A DNA stretch of 64,000 bases, taken from assembly GCA_963817515.1 (NCBI GenBank), contig CAWFPJ010000006.1, forward strand, positions 155,081-219,080, written 5' to 3'. Source of the DNA: DATMNI01 sp963817515 (GTDB taxonomy: Bacteria; Acidobacteriota; Terriglobia; Bryobacterales; Bryobacteraceae). The notes beneath the pieces were generated by a model. That model was given only the letters and a program-made list of their open reading frames with translations. It ran no database searches and was not told the origin of the DNA. The translations under genes and the position numbers were made by a program. Below, piece after piece: positions 63,547-64,000 of the stretch; position 1 is the stretch's first letter; every line of letters starts with the position of its first letter.

Positions 63547-63768
63547 CTAGCCTCGGCAGTTGCGGAGTCCATCGGTCCGCCGTCTCACAGCGGCAACCTC
63601 ACTTAGTACCGCGTGCTTTTCTTGCGGCTGCCGGCGGTAAAATCGTAGGCGGCACTTGCGGCAGCGGAACGGCTCCCTATCGAACAACCACCTGACGACT
63701 GAATCCAGGATCTTCTTGGAATAGGAGATGCGGATGTCCCGGGAATCGCAAAGAGGGCACTTGGGCAT
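63547..63768 (-). CDS. Small zinc-ribbon protein
   Basis: 73 residues beginning MPKCPLCDSRDIRISYSKKI at ATG 63768 and continuing LDSVVRWLFDREPFRCRKCR, LRFYRR. Two CxxC knuckles (CPLC and CRKC) are spaced about 28 residues apart, as in small acidobacterial zinc-ribbon proteins. The last 22 residues (PQEKHAVLSEVAAVRRRTDG...) are not characteristic. No ribosome site is obvious, and an upstream ATG at 63804 is possible. Function unknown. Confidence 0.5.
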   Translation of the reverse strand: MPKCPLCDSRDIRISYSKKILDSVVRWLFDREPFRCRKCRLRFYRRQPQEKHAVLSEVAAVRRRTDGLRNCRG

Positions 63769-64000
63769 CCGAAGAAAGCTGCAAGATCGCGGCCATTCGG
63801 GCACGCTGTATGTGCGGCAGACGACGGTGTGTGCCCCGGCATTCCCAAGGTGCGAGACCGTACTGTGAGAATGATGTACTTGTCAAAACATCGTGCCTGG
63901 CATGGGCTAGCTTCACCATTACCTTTGCTTCACTTGGGGCTGTAGCGCCCACTGAAGTCGGTGACACAGGCGCAGGAGTTCAATGCGGCCGAGGGGGCGG
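63769..64000. other. Right edge, no gene recognised
   Basis: Open frames here run across on the minus strand (63677-63967) without recognisable homology. The upstream region of the zinc-ribbon gene should be included. Confidence 0.3.

Overview
The window looks like accessory chromosome of a Bryobacterales/'Solibacter'-like Acidobacteriota. The inference rests on gene content: three giant outer-membrane receptors with a carboxypeptidase-regulatory-like N-terminus, DUF1501/DUF1553 heme proteins, a PVC-type heme-binding HEAT-repeat protein, a metallophosphoesterase with the acidobacterial TIGR03437-type C-terminus, PEP-CTERM traces, and many GC-rich, degenerate gene remnants. No rRNA, tRNA, CRISPR array or intact insertion sequence was seen.

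Layout. 1-2.2 kb: the 5' part of an exported protein cut by the left edge, then two decayed genes. 2.3-10.8 kb: DUF1553/DUF1501 pair, divergent from a receptor. 11-15 kb: minus-strand operon of cytochrome c, PQQ dehydrogenase and a CehA/McbA-like hydrolase. 15.8-18.5 kb: metallophosphoesterase, then kinase and DNA-ligase-D remnants. 18.8-24.9 kb: receptor plus two TPR proteins (one frameshifted). 25.1-35.5 kb: a signalling island with a pseudokinase-STAND-GAF-PAS-sigma54 activator split by one base, a one-domain Clp-like AAA+ protein, a STAS-like protein, a second sigma54 activator, and a divergently placed histidine kinase. 36.6-49.8 kb: one plus-strand operon of eleven genes. 49.9-51.9 kb: a lower-GC glycosyltransferase wedged between two broken dehydrogenase genes. 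52.2-63.4 kb: a ROK repressor divergent from a PVC-type heme protein, a receptor and a Tat-exported DMFase-like protein, with a convergent DMFase-like paralogue.

The most unusual system is the operon at 36.6-49.8 kb. It has a phosphoglycosyl transferase, five B12-binding-type radical SAM enzymes, one SPASM-like radical SAM enzyme, three SAM methyltransferases, a metal amidohydrolase and an atypical P450. From the first radical SAM gene on, every stop codon overlaps the next start. No polyketide, peptide, terpene or RiPP scaffold gene is visible, so it looks like a dense tailoring pathway for an unknown, possibly lipid-linked, small molecule. Product and substrate are not deducible from sequence alone.

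Several genes carry 1-2 base frameshifts that can be repaired on paper to restore family homology. These may be real decay or assembly errors.
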